Positions 6,491 to 15,076 of a stretch of DNA of 25,223 nt are shown here, piece by piece (the stretch's first letter is position 1; each line of letters starts with the position of its first letter). The notes beneath the pieces were generated by a model that worked only from the letters and a program-made list of their open reading frames with translations, was not told the DNA's origin and searched no databases. The DNA is taken from NCBI GenBank assembly GCA_964244955.1, contig CAXTKQ010000051.1, positions 1 through 25,223 of the forward strand, read 5' to 3'. The translations under genes and the position numbers were made by a program. The stretch is from Mucilaginibacter_A sp964244955 (GTDB taxonomy: Bacteria; Bacteroidota; Bacteroidia; Sphingobacteriales; Sphingobacteriaceae).

Positions 6491-7543
6491 TTATTGCTGT
6501 TTTACAGCCAACTGTCCGCAGGCGGCATCAATATCTTTGCCACGGCTCCGGCGGATATTTACGTTGATGCCTTGCTTGCGTAAATAAGCGGCAAAAGCAT
6601 CCGTTTTATCTTCGGCCGTATTGGTAAAAGCAGCAAAAGAGATCGGGTTATATTCAATGATGTTTACTTTACAAGGCAAATGCTTGCAAAAAGTGGCCAG
6701 TTCTGCGGCATCTTCCAAACCATCGTTAAAGTTATCAAACAAAATGTATTCGTAAGTAACCGGGTTTTTGGTTTTTGCAAAGTAATATTTCAAGGCTTCG
6801 GCCAACGCTTTTAACGAGTTTTGCTCGTTGATCGGCATAATCTCGTTGCGCTTTTTATCGTTTGCCGCATGAAGCGAAAGGGCAAGGTTAAACTTCACGT
6901 TGTCATCGCCCAGCTTTTTAATCATTTTGGCGATGCCGGCCGTGGAAACCGTGATCCTTCGGGCGGCCATGTTCAACCCGTCTTCTGCCGTAATCCGCTC
7001 GATAGATTTTAAAACATTGGCATAGTTCAGCAAAGGTTCGCCCATGCCCATGTACACAATATTGGTTAGCGGCTGGTTGTAATTGGCTTTGGATTGCTGG
7101 TCTAAAAGCACCACCTGATCGTAAATTTCGTCTGGGTTTAAGTTTCTTTTCCGCTCCATATAGCCCGTTGCACAAAATTTACAGGTTAAACTACAGCCAA
7201 CTTGCGAAGAAACACAGGCCGTCATCCGTTCGGGCGCAGGTATCAATACACCTTCAATTAAATTATTGTCATATAATTTAAATGTATTTTTTATTGTTTT
7301 ATCGTTACTAAACTGTGAGTTATGTACTTTTACCGCATTAATCGTAAATTGTTCTTTCAACTTCTGGCGTAACTCTTTGGAAATGTTGCTCATCTGGTCA
7401 AAATCAGCAGCCGATTTCTCCCAAAGCCAACTGTACACTTGCTTCGCTCGAAAAGCTTTTTCGCCTGATTCAACGAAAACCTTTTCCAGCGCTTCCAGTG
7501 TCAAACTGCGTACGTCAACTTTTTTATCTGTTGTTATCACCAC
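6491..7543 (-). CDS. rlmN: Dual-specificity 23S rRNA/tRNA (adenine-C2) methyltransferase RlmN
   Basis: This 350-aa radical SAM enzyme methylates C2 of A2503 in 23S rRNA and A37 in a subset of tRNAs, supporting translational fidelity. The [4Fe-4S] cluster motif CxxxCxxC is Cys117, Cys121, Cys124 ('GCSLTCKFCATG'). The two additional catalytic cysteines of the ping-pong mechanism are present as Cys110 and Cys342 ('DAACGQLAV'). Further family motifs are 'NIVYMGMGEPLLNY' and 'ALSLHAANDKKRNEIMP'. All catalytic residues are intact and the length is normal. The start is GTG (7543-7541), with a second GTG immediately following, so the initiation site is uncertain by one codon. It heads a probable rlmN-comF operon and diverges from the amidohydrolase across 114 bases. 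Confidence 0.96.
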   Translation of the reverse strand: MVITTDKKVDVRSLTLEALEKVFVESGEKAFRAKQVYSWLWEKSAADFDQMSNISKELRQKLKEQFTINAVKVHNSQFSNDKTIKNTFKLYDNNLIEGVLIPAPERMTACVSSQVGCSLTCKFCATGYMERKRNLNPDEIYDQVVLLDQQSKANYNQPLTNIVYMGMGEPLLNYANVLKSIERITAEDGLNMAARRITVSTAGIAKMIKKLGDDNVKFNLALSLHAANDKKRNEIMPINEQNSLKALAEALKYYFAKTKNPVTYEYILFDNFNDGLEDAAELATFCKHLPCKVNIIEYNPISFAAFTNTAEDKTDAFAAYLRKQGINVNIRRSRGKDIDAACGQLAVKQQ

Positions 7544-7657
7544 ACAAAAATACGACTATAAAAACAGTAGTAAATATATTTTGCTTTTTATTACATTAAT
7601 ACGAATACCTTTTACCTGCTTATCCTGGTGTTTATTACTCAAGCCGAAAATTGTTAA
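7544..7657. promoter_or_regulatory. Divergent promoter region of rlmN and the amidohydrolase gene
   Basis: The two genes are transcribed away from each other across this 114-base AT-rich gap, so it must contain at least one promoter for each unless upstream starts are used. Several TAnnTTT-like stretches are visible, for example TATATTTTG on the plus strand around 7577. None has a well-placed -33 partner, so I do not assign specific elements. Confidence 0.4.
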
Positions 7658-8851
7658 ATGAAAAAGTTCACTGCTGATTACGTTCTTACTGCCACGGGCA
7701 GCCCGATTAAAAACGGAAGTGTTATTATTGATGATAACGGGAAAATTTTAAGAGTTGAAGACCCGGAAAACCCTTTTGCCAATGGGGAAGGATCTGTTTT
7801 TAAAGGGTTACATGCTGAAAGGTTAAGCGGTGCCATCTGTCCGGGTTTTATTAACACTCATTGCCATCTGGAATTGTCGCACTTGAAAGGGAAAATCCCT
7901 GCTGGCCAGGGTTTGATCGAATTCATCAACAATGTACAAAAACTGCGCAAAGCCGATGAAAACGAAGTAAAAGAAGCCGCTGCCAAAGCCGACAAAGAAA
8001 TGGAACGCAACGGTATTGTTGCCGTTGGCGATATTTCAAACAGCGCGGTTACGGCTTCGGTAAAAACGAAAAGTAAGTTGTATTACCATAACTTTATCGA
8101 GGTTTATGGTTTCGACCCCAAAAATGCCGATGCTGTTTTTAGCAATGCTTTATTGGTAAAAGAGCAGTTTAAACCTTTGGCTTCTTCCATCACGCCGCAC
8201 GCCGCCTATTCGGTTTCAAAAGAATTGTTTAAACTGATCCGTAAAGAAGCAGAAACAACAAACTCTGTGCTTACGATACACAACCAGGAAACCGACGAGG
8301 AGAACAAGCTGTACCGTTACAAACAAGGCAGTTTTCTGGATTTTTATGACCGTTTGGGCATTGATATCTCCTTTTTTAAACCACAGGCACGTGATTCTAT
8401 CCAGTCTATCCTTCCGTTGCTGACCAACCAGCAAAACGTGCTGATGGTGCATAATACGTACACCAACATGAAAGATATTTACTTTACGCGCCGTTTCGAC
8501 CGTAAAATAAACTGGTGTTTTTGCCCCGATGCTAATTTGTATATTGAAAATACGCTGCCAAAAATCAGCATTTTTACCAATCATGGTTTCAACATTACGC
8601 TGGGGACCGATAGCCTGGCTTCCAATACCGAACTTTGTATTTTAAAAGAAATGCGGGTGCTGCAACAGCATTTCCCAAATTTATTGCTGGAAAATATGGT
8701 ACAATGGGCCAGCAGCAACGGTGCAAAATTTTTGGGGATTGATGAGGAGAAAGGAACGCTGGAAAAAGGTAAAACACCGGGTTTAAATTTGATCACCAAC
8801 TTAGACCGATTGAAAATTACGCCCGAATCTAAAGTGCGAAAGCTGGCTTAA
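7658..8851 (+). CDS. Amidohydrolase-superfamily metal-dependent hydrolase/deaminase
   Basis: This 397-aa cytoplasmic enzyme belongs to the ATZ/TRZ-like branch of the amidohydrolase superfamily. An N-terminal beta-sandwich segment leads to 'GFINTHCHLELSHLKG', the HxH metal motif (His68, His70). Further candidate ligands or catalytic residues are His181 ('ITPHAAYS'), His208 ('LTIHNQETDEE'), His255 ('LMVHNTY') and Asp318 ('LGTDSLASN'). The arrangement fits a mononuclear aminohydrolase such as those acting on S-adenosylhomocysteine, guanine or aminodeoxyfutalosine. The substrate cannot be read from the sequence. It is the first gene of the long plus-strand block and lies 68 bases before acyP. Confidence 0.85.
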   Translation: MKKFTADYVLTATGSPIKNGSVIIDDNGKILRVEDPENPFANGEGSVFKGLHAERLSGAICPGFINTHCHLELSHLKGKIPAGQGLIEFINNVQKLRKADENEVKEAAAKADKEMERNGIVAVGDISNSAVTASVKTKSKLYYHNFIEVYGFDPKNADAVFSNALLVKEQFKPLASSITPHAAYSVSKELFKLIRKEAETTNSVLTIHNQETDEENKLYRYKQGSFLDFYDRLGIDISFFKPQARDSIQSILPLLTNQQNVLMVHNTYTNMKDIYFTRRFDRKINWCFCPDANLYIENTLPKISIFTNHGFNITLGTDSLASNTELCILKEMRVLQQHFPNLLLENMVQWASSNGAKFLGIDEEKGTLEKGKTPGLNLITNLDRLKITPESKVRKLA

Positions 8852-8876
8852 TCAAAACAGGTTTGTTATTTTTGGC

Positions 8877-8921
8877 GATACTGTTTTTAGCAGGGTAAAA
8901 TTAGCAAGGTAAAAGAAGCAT
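8877..8921 (+). repeat. Both dispersed repeats in the acyP leader; the second supplies the start codon
   Basis: GATACTGTTTTTA (8877-8889) matches the first 13 bases of the second repeat family. TAAAAGAAGCAT follows at 8910-8921. Its terminal AT, together with the next G, is the acyP ATG (8920-8922), so the purine-rich AAAAGAAG of the repeat sits where a ribosome-binding site would. A TATTTTTG at 8867-8874 could be a -7 element, but no good -33 is seen. Confidence 0.7.
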
Positions 8922-9207
8922 GGTCAAAAAACATTTAGATATAAAAGTTAGGGGCAAAGTTCAAGGCGTTTTTTACCGCGCAACCACCAAAGCCGTTGCA
9001 GACCAGTTAGGCGTAAAAGGTTTTGTATCAAACGAAGCCGATGGTTCGGTTTATATCGAAGCAGAAGGCGATGCGCCGATGATGGAAGAGTTTTTAGCAT
9101 GGTGCCACGAAGGCCCGGACCGCGCGCGCGTGGAACAAGTCGAAAGCAGCGAAGGCGAAATGAAAAACTATCGTAATTTTGAAGCCGTAAAAAAGAACAA
9201 ATTGTAA
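8920..9207 (+). CDS. acyP: Acylphosphatase
   Basis: This 95-aa cytoplasmic enzyme hydrolyses acyl phosphates such as acetyl phosphate and 1,3-bisphosphoglycerate. The first signature 'VQGVFYR' contains the phosphate-binding Arg20, and the second, 'GVKGFVSNEADGSVYIEAEG', contains the catalytic Asn38. It is a full-length single ferredoxin-like domain. The ATG at 8920 is the only sensible start and is formed partly by the dispersed repeat. The next gene follows after 42 bases on the same strand, so co-transcription with the flippase-dut cluster is possible. Confidence 0.95.
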   Translation: MVKKHLDIKVRGKVQGVFYRATTKAVADQLGVKGFVSNEADGSVYIEAEGDAPMMEEFLAWCHEGPDRARVEQVESSEGEMKNYRNFEAVKKNKL

Positions 9208-9249
9208 TGGTCTTTTAAAAGTCTGTCCAAATTAATCAACCGCTAAAAT

Positions 9250-10758
9250 TTGTCAACTGCTAAAAAATTTGTCGGTCAAACCGCCATATATGGTTTAAGC
9301 ACTGTAGCTTCCAGGGTACTCAATTTTTTTCTCACCGCACTTTACACACGTACCTTTGCACCAAATGTTTATGGCGTTTTAAATACTTTGTACGCTTACG
9401 CTTCCATGTTAAATGCTGTATTGTCTTTCGGCATGGAAACAACTTTTTTTAGGTATCTAAACAAACACGAGGATAAAAAGGACGTGGTTTACAACAATTC
9501 CTTTTTGGCAATACTGTCTATAGGTATTGTTTTTTTTACAGGCACGTTTTTTTTTACCGATAATATTGCAATCTGGATATTGGGTAAAACGCCCGGCAAC
9601 CATGCTGATTTTGTATTGTTTGTAAAGTTTTTTATCTGCGTTTTAGTAACAGATTCATTTAGCGTGATACCTTTTGCTAAAATACGGGCCGACGGTCGGC
9701 CTGGCAGATACGGTAAAATCAAGGTGATCAATATTTTGGTGTTTATCGGCTTCAACCTGATTTTTATTAAAGCCCTCCCGTTTATTATTAGCAACAATTT
9801 GATGGGACATGAGTGGCTATCATCGTGGTATAAACCTGGTTGGTTGGGTTACGTGTTTGTATCGAACTTAATAGCAAGTATCTTAACGTTTGTTTTACTG
9901 TTGCCCGAAGTTGCAAAACTTAAATTACGTTTTGATTTTGGGATGTTTAAGCTGATGCTCCTGTATAGCTGGCCCATATTGATTGCGAATATTTCCTACA
10001 TCATCAATGAAAATATTGATAAAATGATGCTGCCAAAATTGCTTCCGGTCAATTTGCTTAAACAAGGGGATGTGGGTATTTATGCGGCCGGTTGTAAAAT
10101 AGCTTTGTTTTTGAGCATTTTTATAAATGCGTTTAGGTTAGGGGCAGAGCCTTTCTTTTTCAATCACGCTAAAAACAAAAATGCGGGTGAAACCTACGCC
10201 AGGATAATGGATTATTTTGTTATTGCTGTGGTAATGATATTTGTTGCGATAATAGCCAACATCGAAATATTAAAATATTTTATCCATGGAAAAAATGCTG
10301 AAGAAACAAAGCTTTATTGGTCAGGGCTAAGAGTTGTGCCCTTGTTGCTTTTTGGCTACGTAAGCTTGGGCATTTACATGAACCTTTCAGTGTGGTACAA
10401 GCTGTCTGACCAAACAAAATATGGCCTTTACATATCAGGCGTAGGTGCTGTTTTAACCATTGCTTTAAACTGGCTTTTTATCCCAAAGTACAGCTACATG
10501 GCTTCGGCCTGGGTATCTTTAATCGCTTACGCCACCATGATGGTTTTGTCCTATTTATGGGGCCAAAAAAATTACCCTATCCCATATAATATCAAAAAAA
10601 ATCTTGCTTACATTATCGTTTCAATAGTCATCGTAACTTTATCGTTCTATGTATTTAACCGCAATATTTTTGTGGGAAATGCGCTATTGATAATGTTCGC
10701 ATTGGTTGCGTTTTTTGTAGAGCGGAAAGCATTAATGTTAATTTTAAAAAGGAAATGA
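9250..10758 (+). CDS. Polysaccharide flippase (Wzx/MATE-like, MOP superfamily)
   Basis: This 502-aa inner-membrane protein has about 12-14 hydrophobic helices spread over its length. Its N-terminus, 'FVGQTAIYGLSTVASRVLNF', is typical of bacterial O-antigen/exopolysaccharide translocases, which move undecaprenyl-linked sugars across the membrane. The start is taken as TTG at 9250: no in-frame ATG lies upstream, and this codon gives the family N-terminus with a short charged 'STAKK' lead. The stop overlaps the dut start as ATGA (10755-10758), implying translational coupling. No glycosyltransferases are nearby, so the substrate cannot be inferred. Confidence 0.88.
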   Translation: MSTAKKFVGQTAIYGLSTVASRVLNFFLTALYTRTFAPNVYGVLNTLYAYASMLNAVLSFGMETTFFRYLNKHEDKKDVVYNNSFLAILSIGIVFFTGTFFFTDNIAIWILGKTPGNHADFVLFVKFFICVLVTDSFSVIPFAKIRADGRPGRYGKIKVINILVFIGFNLIFIKALPFIISNNLMGHEWLSSWYKPGWLGYVFVSNLIASILTFVLLLPEVAKLKLRFDFGMFKLMLLYSWPILIANISYIINENIDKMMLPKLLPVNLLKQGDVGIYAAGCKIALFLSIFINAFRLGAEPFFFNHAKNKNAGETYARIMDYFVIAVVMIFVAIIANIEILKYFIHGKNAEETKLYWSGLRVVPLLLFGYVSLGIYMNLSVWYKLSDQTKYGLYISGVGAVLTIALNWLFIPKYSYMASAWVSLIAYATMMVLSYLWGQKNYPIPYNIKKNLAYIIVSIVIVTLSFYVFNRNIFVGNALLIMFALVAFFVERKALMLILKRK

Positions 10759-11189
10759 CCATCCAGATCATCAACAAATCAAACAACAGTTTGCCGGCTT
10801 ACGAAACCGCACATGCAGCCGGAATGGATTTAAAAGCCAGTTTGGATGAAACGGTAGTTTTAAAACCGATGCAAAGGCAACTGATACCAACAGGGATTTT
10901 TATCGAATTGCCCATTGGTTTTGAAGCGCAAATCAGGCCGCGAAGCGGACTGGCTTTTAAACATGGCATCAGCATTGTCAATTCTCCCGGAACGGTTGAT
11001 GCCGATTACCGCGGCGAAATAAAAGTGTTGCTGATCAATTTTTCGGAGGTTGATTTTCCTATCCAAAACGGCGACAGGATTGCACAAATGGTTATATCCA
11101 AACACGAAAAAGTAGATTGGAACGAAGTTGAAATTTTAAGCGAAACATTAAGAGGCACAGGCGGTTATGGCCATACAGGTGTGCAGTAA
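10755..11189 (+). CDS. dut: Deoxyuridine 5'-triphosphate nucleotidohydrolase
   Basis: This 144-aa homotrimeric dUTPase converts dUTP to dUMP and pyrophosphate, preventing uracil incorporation and feeding thymidylate synthesis. All five motifs are visible: 'GMDLKA' (23-28), 'RPRSGLAFKHG' (61-71), 'NSPGTVDADYRGEI' (76-89), 'GDRIAQMVI' (106-114) and the C-terminal 'RGTGGYGHTG'. In the last motif the usual Phe is Tyr and the usual Ser is His, both conservative in a flexible lid. The ATG overlaps the flippase stop, and the next gene begins four bases after the dut stop. dut is thus embedded in an envelope-gene operon. Confidence 0.97.
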   Translation: MTIQIINKSNNSLPAYETAHAAGMDLKASLDETVVLKPMQRQLIPTGIFIELPIGFEAQIRPRSGLAFKHGISIVNSPGTVDADYRGEIKVLLINFSEVDFPIQNGDRIAQMVISKHEKVDWNEVEILSETLRGTGGYGHTGVQ

Positions 11190-11193
11190 AACC

Positions 11194-12936
11194 ATGAAAA
11201 ATTGTTATCTGTTTTTTGTTTTGATGTGGCTGCTGTTTCCGGCGGCTGTTTTCGCGCAGCACAAAAAAAACACCGATAAAAACAGTATCGTGATGGTGGT
11301 GAGCAAACCATTGACCCGGCGCGACAGCGTGGTTGTAGATGAACTTTTTTACCAGGCTTTGCGTGAAAAAACGATGGAAAACGGAAAAAACGCCGCCACG
11401 CTTTTTGCCCAGGTTTTAGAAATTGACCCCGCCAATGCCGCCGGAATGTACGAACTGGCCCGAATCCGCAACAGCGAAAATAAAGACGAAGAAGCACGCC
11501 AATTGTTGGAAAAAGCAGTAACCGTTAGCCCGGAAAACGAATGGTACTGGCTGGCGCTGGCCGGCAATTATGAAAAGATAAACGACATCCCGAAGCTGGA
11601 AAACGTGTTTAAGGAACTGATCAGGATCAATCCCGAAAAACCCGAATATTACAGCAACCAGGCGCGTGCTTTGGCGATGGAAAAAAAGTATGACGAGGCT
11701 TTGTCTGCCTATAACCAATTGGAAACGCGTTTCGGAAAAAACGAGGAAAGCATTTCGGGCAAACAAAAAATCTATCTGAAACAAGGCAAACTCGACCTGG
11801 CAACGAAAGATTTGGAGCAAACGATCCGCGAAAACCCTATGGAAACGCGCCCGTACCTGCAACTGGCCGAACTGTACAATTCGAACAACCAGAACGATAA
11901 AGCTTTAAAAGTTTTGGAAAGCGCGGGCAAAAACAATCCTGATGACGCTTTAATCCATTTGGCTTTGGCCGATGTTTACCGCGATAAAAAAGATTACGCC
12001 GCCTGTTTTAACCAGCTAAAAACAGCATTTGCTTTTCCTTCGCTTAAAATAGAAGAAGAGCTGCGGATTATTTCCGGATACTTCCCCAAATTCCCGGACC
12101 CCGAAGCGAAATCAGGCGCGTTGGAACTGAGCCGCATCGTTTCGGTTGCACACCCGGAAGATGCCCGCGCTTTTACCATGTACGGCGATATGCTGGTGCA
12201 AAACACCTCTTTCGCGCAAGCCATTCCGGTTTATAAAAAATCTTTGGCTTTAAACGACCAGACTTACGCGGTTTGGGAACAAGTAATGCGGCTGGAACTG
12301 GGCGAAAACCAATTCGACCAGGTGATTAAAGACGGCGAAGAAGTGCTTTCACTTTTCCCAAACCAAGCCGTTGCCAATTATTTGGTCGGCGTTGCCTACG
12401 CCCAAAAAAGTAGGGTAAAAGAAGCATTAAGCTATTTTAAAAATGCAATTTCGCTGGGCAATACCAATAAAGATTTGTTGAGCCAGGCTTATTCCGGTAT
12501 TGGCGACAGTTACCATCAGTTAAAAGACGACAAGCAATCGGATGCCGCTTACGAGCAATCCATCAGCAATAATCCGGATAACGCCTACACCTTAAATAAT
12601 TATGCGTACTATTTATCGTTAAGAGGAGAAAAGTTGGATCGCGCAGCCGAAATGTCGCGCCACAGCAACGAACTGCAGCCCAATACGGCTTCTTTTGAAG
12701 ATACTTATGCCTGGGTTTTGTTCAGGCAAAAGAAGTATGCCGAAGCGAAGACTTGGATCGAGAAAGCCATTGGCCACAATAAAAACAGCGCGGGTTTGGC
12801 AGAACATTACGGTGATATTCTGTATTTTTTAAATGATACAGAATCGGCAGTTAAATATTGGAAAACAGCCAAACAGCTTGGCAGCAATTCGGTTGCTTTA
12901 GAAAGAAAAATTAATGAAAAGAAGTATTCTGAATAA
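11194..12936 (+). CDS. Exported tetratricopeptide-repeat protein
   Basis: From the ATG at 11194 the protein is 580 aa with a clear signal peptide ending near 'AAVFAQ'. This start is four bases after the dut stop and is preferred over the in-frame ATG at 11167, which lies inside dut and would add nine residues before the signal sequence. The rest is a series of TPR helices, including 'AAGMYELARIRNSENKDEEA', 'PYLQLAELYNSNNQNDKAL' and 'NNYAYYLSLRGEKLDRAAEM'. TPR proteins are scaffolds for protein complexes; here a periplasmic or outer-membrane assembly role is inferred from the adjoining DUF4292 lipoprotein and EnvC-like gene. Its end overlaps the next gene by 23 bases. Exact copies of short dispersed sequences occur inside it (11272-11289, 12416-12427). 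Confidence 0.88.
   Translation: MKNCYLFFVLMWLLFPAAVFAQHKKNTDKNSIVMVVSKPLTRRDSVVVDELFYQALREKTMENGKNAATLFAQVLEIDPANAAGMYELARIRNSENKDEEARQLLEKAVTVSPENEWYWLALAGNYEKINDIPKLENVFKELIRINPEKPEYYSNQARALAMEKKYDEALSAYNQLETRFGKNEESISGKQKIYLKQGKLDLATKDLEQTIRENPMETRPYLQLAELYNSNNQNDKALKVLESAGKNNPDDALIHLALADVYRDKKDYAACFNQLKTAFAFPSLKIEEELRIISGYFPKFPDPEAKSGALELSRIVSVAHPEDARAFTMYGDMLVQNTSFAQAIPVYKKSLALNDQTYAVWEQVMRLELGENQFDQVIKDGEEVLSLFPNQAVANYLVGVAYAQKSRVKEALSYFKNAISLGNTNKDLLSQAYSGIGDSYHQLKDDKQSDAAYEQSISNNPDNAYTLNNYAYYLSLRGEKLDRAAEMSRHSNELQPNTASFEDTYAWVLFRQKKYAEAKTWIEKAIGHNKNSAGLAEHYGDILYFLNDTESAVKYWKTAKQLGSNSVALERKINEKKYSE
11272..11289 (-). repeat. Second dispersed repeat, intragenic copy in the TPR gene
   Basis: ACCGATAAAAACAGTATC is the inverse complement of GATACTGTTTTTACCGG-type sequence, with one mismatch over 18 bases. 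In frame it encodes 'TDKNSI' just after the signal peptide, a part of the protein likely to tolerate any sequence. Confidence 0.5.
12416..12427 (+). repeat. TAAAAGAAGCAT, intragenic copy in the TPR gene
   Basis: This is an exact 12-mer preceded by GG, encoding part of 'RVKEALSYF' in a TPR helix. The longer CACCAATTTTTA extension seen in intergenic copies is absent. Confidence 0.7.
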
Positions 12937-13735
12937 AATATTAGCGGCAGCCATTGTGCTTTCTGTGTTTAGTTGTAAAGCAAGAAAGCAATTGGTGCAG
13001 GCCAACGTAAATAATCAGCCTGCGGTTACAGATTCTGCTGCTGCTGCGCCGACTGTTAAAACAGATAATAGTAAGAGTGAAAAGTTAGCGGCTATACAAA
13101 GCAGGCAAATTAATTTTAATACCTTTTTGGGAAAAGCACGTACAAAACTGGAAATAGACGGAAAAGGTTATGACGTTACCTTGAATATCCGCATCCAAAA
13201 AAACAAACAGATTTGGGTTTCCATCAGTGCCATTGCCGGCATTGAAGTTGCACGCGCTTTAATTACGCCGGACAGTATCAAGATCATCAACAAACTGCAA
13301 AGCGTTTATCTGAAAAAACCTTTCAGTTACGTTTATCAATATACGGGCCGGCAAATTAATTACGGAACGGTAGAAGCGATTGTGGTTGGCAATGTAGTGC
13401 CGGAGTTCGTGAATGCTGATGCGCAAATTTCTGCTAATGGAAACAACACAGTCATTTCCGGGATTTTAAACGATTTAGCTTATCAAACTACTTTTGGTGC
13501 CGATTTAAAAGTTGTCAGTTCGAGGTTGAGCAACCAAAAATCTTCGCAAAAACTGGATGTAAACAACAGTAGTTTTATCCAGGCTGATAACCGTATTTTG
13601 CCTTCGGTTATTGCAATCAGTTCTGCGGCTGGCCAAAACAGTTTTAAGGCTGATCTGCATTATATCAAAACAGATTTTGACCAAGCAATTGATGCGCCGT
13701 TTAAAGAACCGAAAAATTATACTTTGATCAATTAA
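12914..13735 (+). CDS. DUF4292-family lipoprotein
   Basis: This 273-aa protein has a type II signal peptide ending at the lipobox 'SVFSC' with Cys21 as the lipidated residue, followed by a low-complexity linker and a mostly beta-strand domain from about residue 60. The family is one I recognise in Bacteroidota next to dut, TPR and M23-type genes. Its beta-rich lipoprotein character resembles LolB-like carriers, but that is inference and no function is assigned. The ATG overlaps the last 23 bases of the TPR gene in another frame, so translation is probably coupled. The EnvC-like gene follows after 20 bases. Confidence 0.82.
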   Translation: MKRSILNKILAAAIVLSVFSCKARKQLVQANVNNQPAVTDSAAAAPTVKTDNSKSEKLAAIQSRQINFNTFLGKARTKLEIDGKGYDVTLNIRIQKNKQIWVSISAIAGIEVARALITPDSIKIINKLQSVYLKKPFSYVYQYTGRQINYGTVEAIVVGNVVPEFVNADAQISANGNNTVISGILNDLAYQTTFGADLKVVSSRLSNQKSSQKLDVNNSSFIQADNRILPSVIAISSAAGQNSFKADLHYIKTDFDQAIDAPFKEPKNYTLIN

Positions 13736-13755
13736 AAAACAGCCTCAAAGCATTT

Positions 13756-15021
13756 ATGCCGTTTAAAAAAATTGTACTGCTTTTGTTTTTTGTGGTATTT
13801 ACTGTACAAGGTTTTGCACAAAGCAGTTCCGAACTAAAACGCCGGAGGGATAAAATTACCGCTGAACTGGATAAGCTGAACGATGAGTACGACAGGATTT
13901 CGCGCGATAAAAGGACTTCGTTAAAGCAACTGAGTTTGTTGAAAGCACAGATTGATTTACGGGAAGAAAAAATTAAAACGGCCAATTCTGAAATAAGATT
14001 GCTTGACCACCAAATCTCTGACAACAGTAATAACGTACGTAGTTTGCAATCGCAGTTAGACCAGCTAAAAAAAGAGTATGCCGCGATGGTTTTGTTTGCT
14101 TTTCGAAACCAAAGTTCTTATAACAAGTTGATGTTCATTTTTGCAGCAAACGATTTTAACCAGGCTTACAAAAGGTTAAAATATATGCAGCAATTTGGTG
14201 ATTACCGGCAGCGGCAGGCTAATTATATCCAGGGGACGCAAAAAGAACTGCACATAAAAATAGTGGAGCTTGACCACAATAAGCAGGAAAAGCACAATAT
14301 TTTGCTCGACCAGGAAAAGGAAAAAGAAAAATTAGGCAAACAAAAAGAAAACGAGGCGCAGGTAGTAAATACTTTGAGCCAGCAGGAAAAGCGGACGAAG
14401 AAGGAAATGGCGCAGCAAAACAAACTGTTGAGCCAGATTAAAAGGTCAATTGGTGCAGCTATCCGCAGGGAAATTGAAGAAGAAAAACGAAAAGCAGCTG
14501 AAGAAGCACGGATTGCAGCGGCAAAAGCCAGGGTTGAAAACAAACCAAATGCGGTAGCAAAACCAGTTTTAAAAGGAACAGATGTGTTGTCGGCAACACC
14601 GGAAGCGGCAAAAATGTCAAACGATTTTTTGGGAAACCGTGGACGTTTGCCTTGGCCGGTTGCCAATGGTGCGATTGTTGCACGTTTTGGAATAACTTTT
14701 ATACAAGGTATCAAAACCGACAATACTGGCGTTGATATTAAAACAAACCCGGGAGCCTCGGTTAGGTCGGTTTTTTCGGGAGAAGTGAGCAAGGTGGAAA
14801 ATGTGGATGGTTCGTATTTAGTGGTAATCAGGCACGGCGAGTATTTTACGGCTTATATGAATTTAAGATCGGCCAGTGTTTCAAAAGGGCAGAAAGTAAG
14901 TTTGAAACAAAATATTGGCGCGGCAGGTGTTGACCCGGAAAGCGGGGACACGCAAGTGCATTTTGAATTGTGGAAAGGCTTTACGCCGCAAAACCCGCAA
15001 AGCTGGATTGCAGATAATTAA
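13756..15021 (+). CDS. EnvC-like murein hydrolase activator with degenerate LytM domain
   Basis: This 421-aa exported protein has a signal peptide ending near 'GFAQ', a long charged coiled coil (about 25-255) and a C-terminal LytM/M23-fold domain (about 300-415). Catalytic LytM enzymes use zinc ligands in HxxxD, a His in the 'YxHL' loop, and HxH. Here the first His is Asn323 ('NTGVDI', Asp327 kept), the loop is 'AYMNL' with Asn379, and the HxH is Gln400-Val-His402. Most metal and catalytic positions are thus lost, as in E. coli EnvC, which activates the amidases AmiA and AmiB at the division septum instead of cutting peptidoglycan itself. I infer the same role. It is the last gene of the flippase-dut-TPR-DUF4292 block, and tatA has its own candidate promoter downstream. 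Confidence 0.88.
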   Translation: MPFKKIVLLLFFVVFTVQGFAQSSSELKRRRDKITAELDKLNDEYDRISRDKRTSLKQLSLLKAQIDLREEKIKTANSEIRLLDHQISDNSNNVRSLQSQLDQLKKEYAAMVLFAFRNQSSYNKLMFIFAANDFNQAYKRLKYMQQFGDYRQRQANYIQGTQKELHIKIVELDHNKQEKHNILLDQEKEKEKLGKQKENEAQVVNTLSQQEKRTKKEMAQQNKLLSQIKRSIGAAIRREIEEEKRKAAEEARIAAAKARVENKPNAVAKPVLKGTDVLSATPEAAKMSNDFLGNRGRLPWPVANGAIVARFGITFIQGIKTDNTGVDIKTNPGASVRSVFSGEVSKVENVDGSYLVVIRHGEYFTAYMNLRSASVSKGQKVSLKQNIGAAGVDPESGDTQVHFELWKGFTPQNPQSWIADN

Positions 15022-15028
15022 CACAGTG

Positions 15029-15056
15029 TTGTTATATTAATTATTGTTTATATTTG
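15029..15056 (+). promoter_or_regulatory. Candidate promoter for the tatA pair
   Basis: TTG at 15029-15031 is followed after 17 bases by TATATTTG at 15049-15056, an exact TAnnTTTG -7 element. The inferred start is around 15063, giving a leader of about 14 bases to the ATG at 15077. It fits entirely in the 55-base gap after the envC-like gene. Confidence 0.5.
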
Positions 15057-15076
15057 TTCATTAAAAAATAACGGTT

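Noticed and set aside
7964..7976. Further partial matches to the 12-mer, such as TAAAAGAAGCCG in the amidohydrolase gene and TAAAAGAAGACG in ruvA
   Set aside because: They match only about 9-10 of 12 bases and occur where Val-Lys-Glu codons would produce them by chance, so they were not counted.
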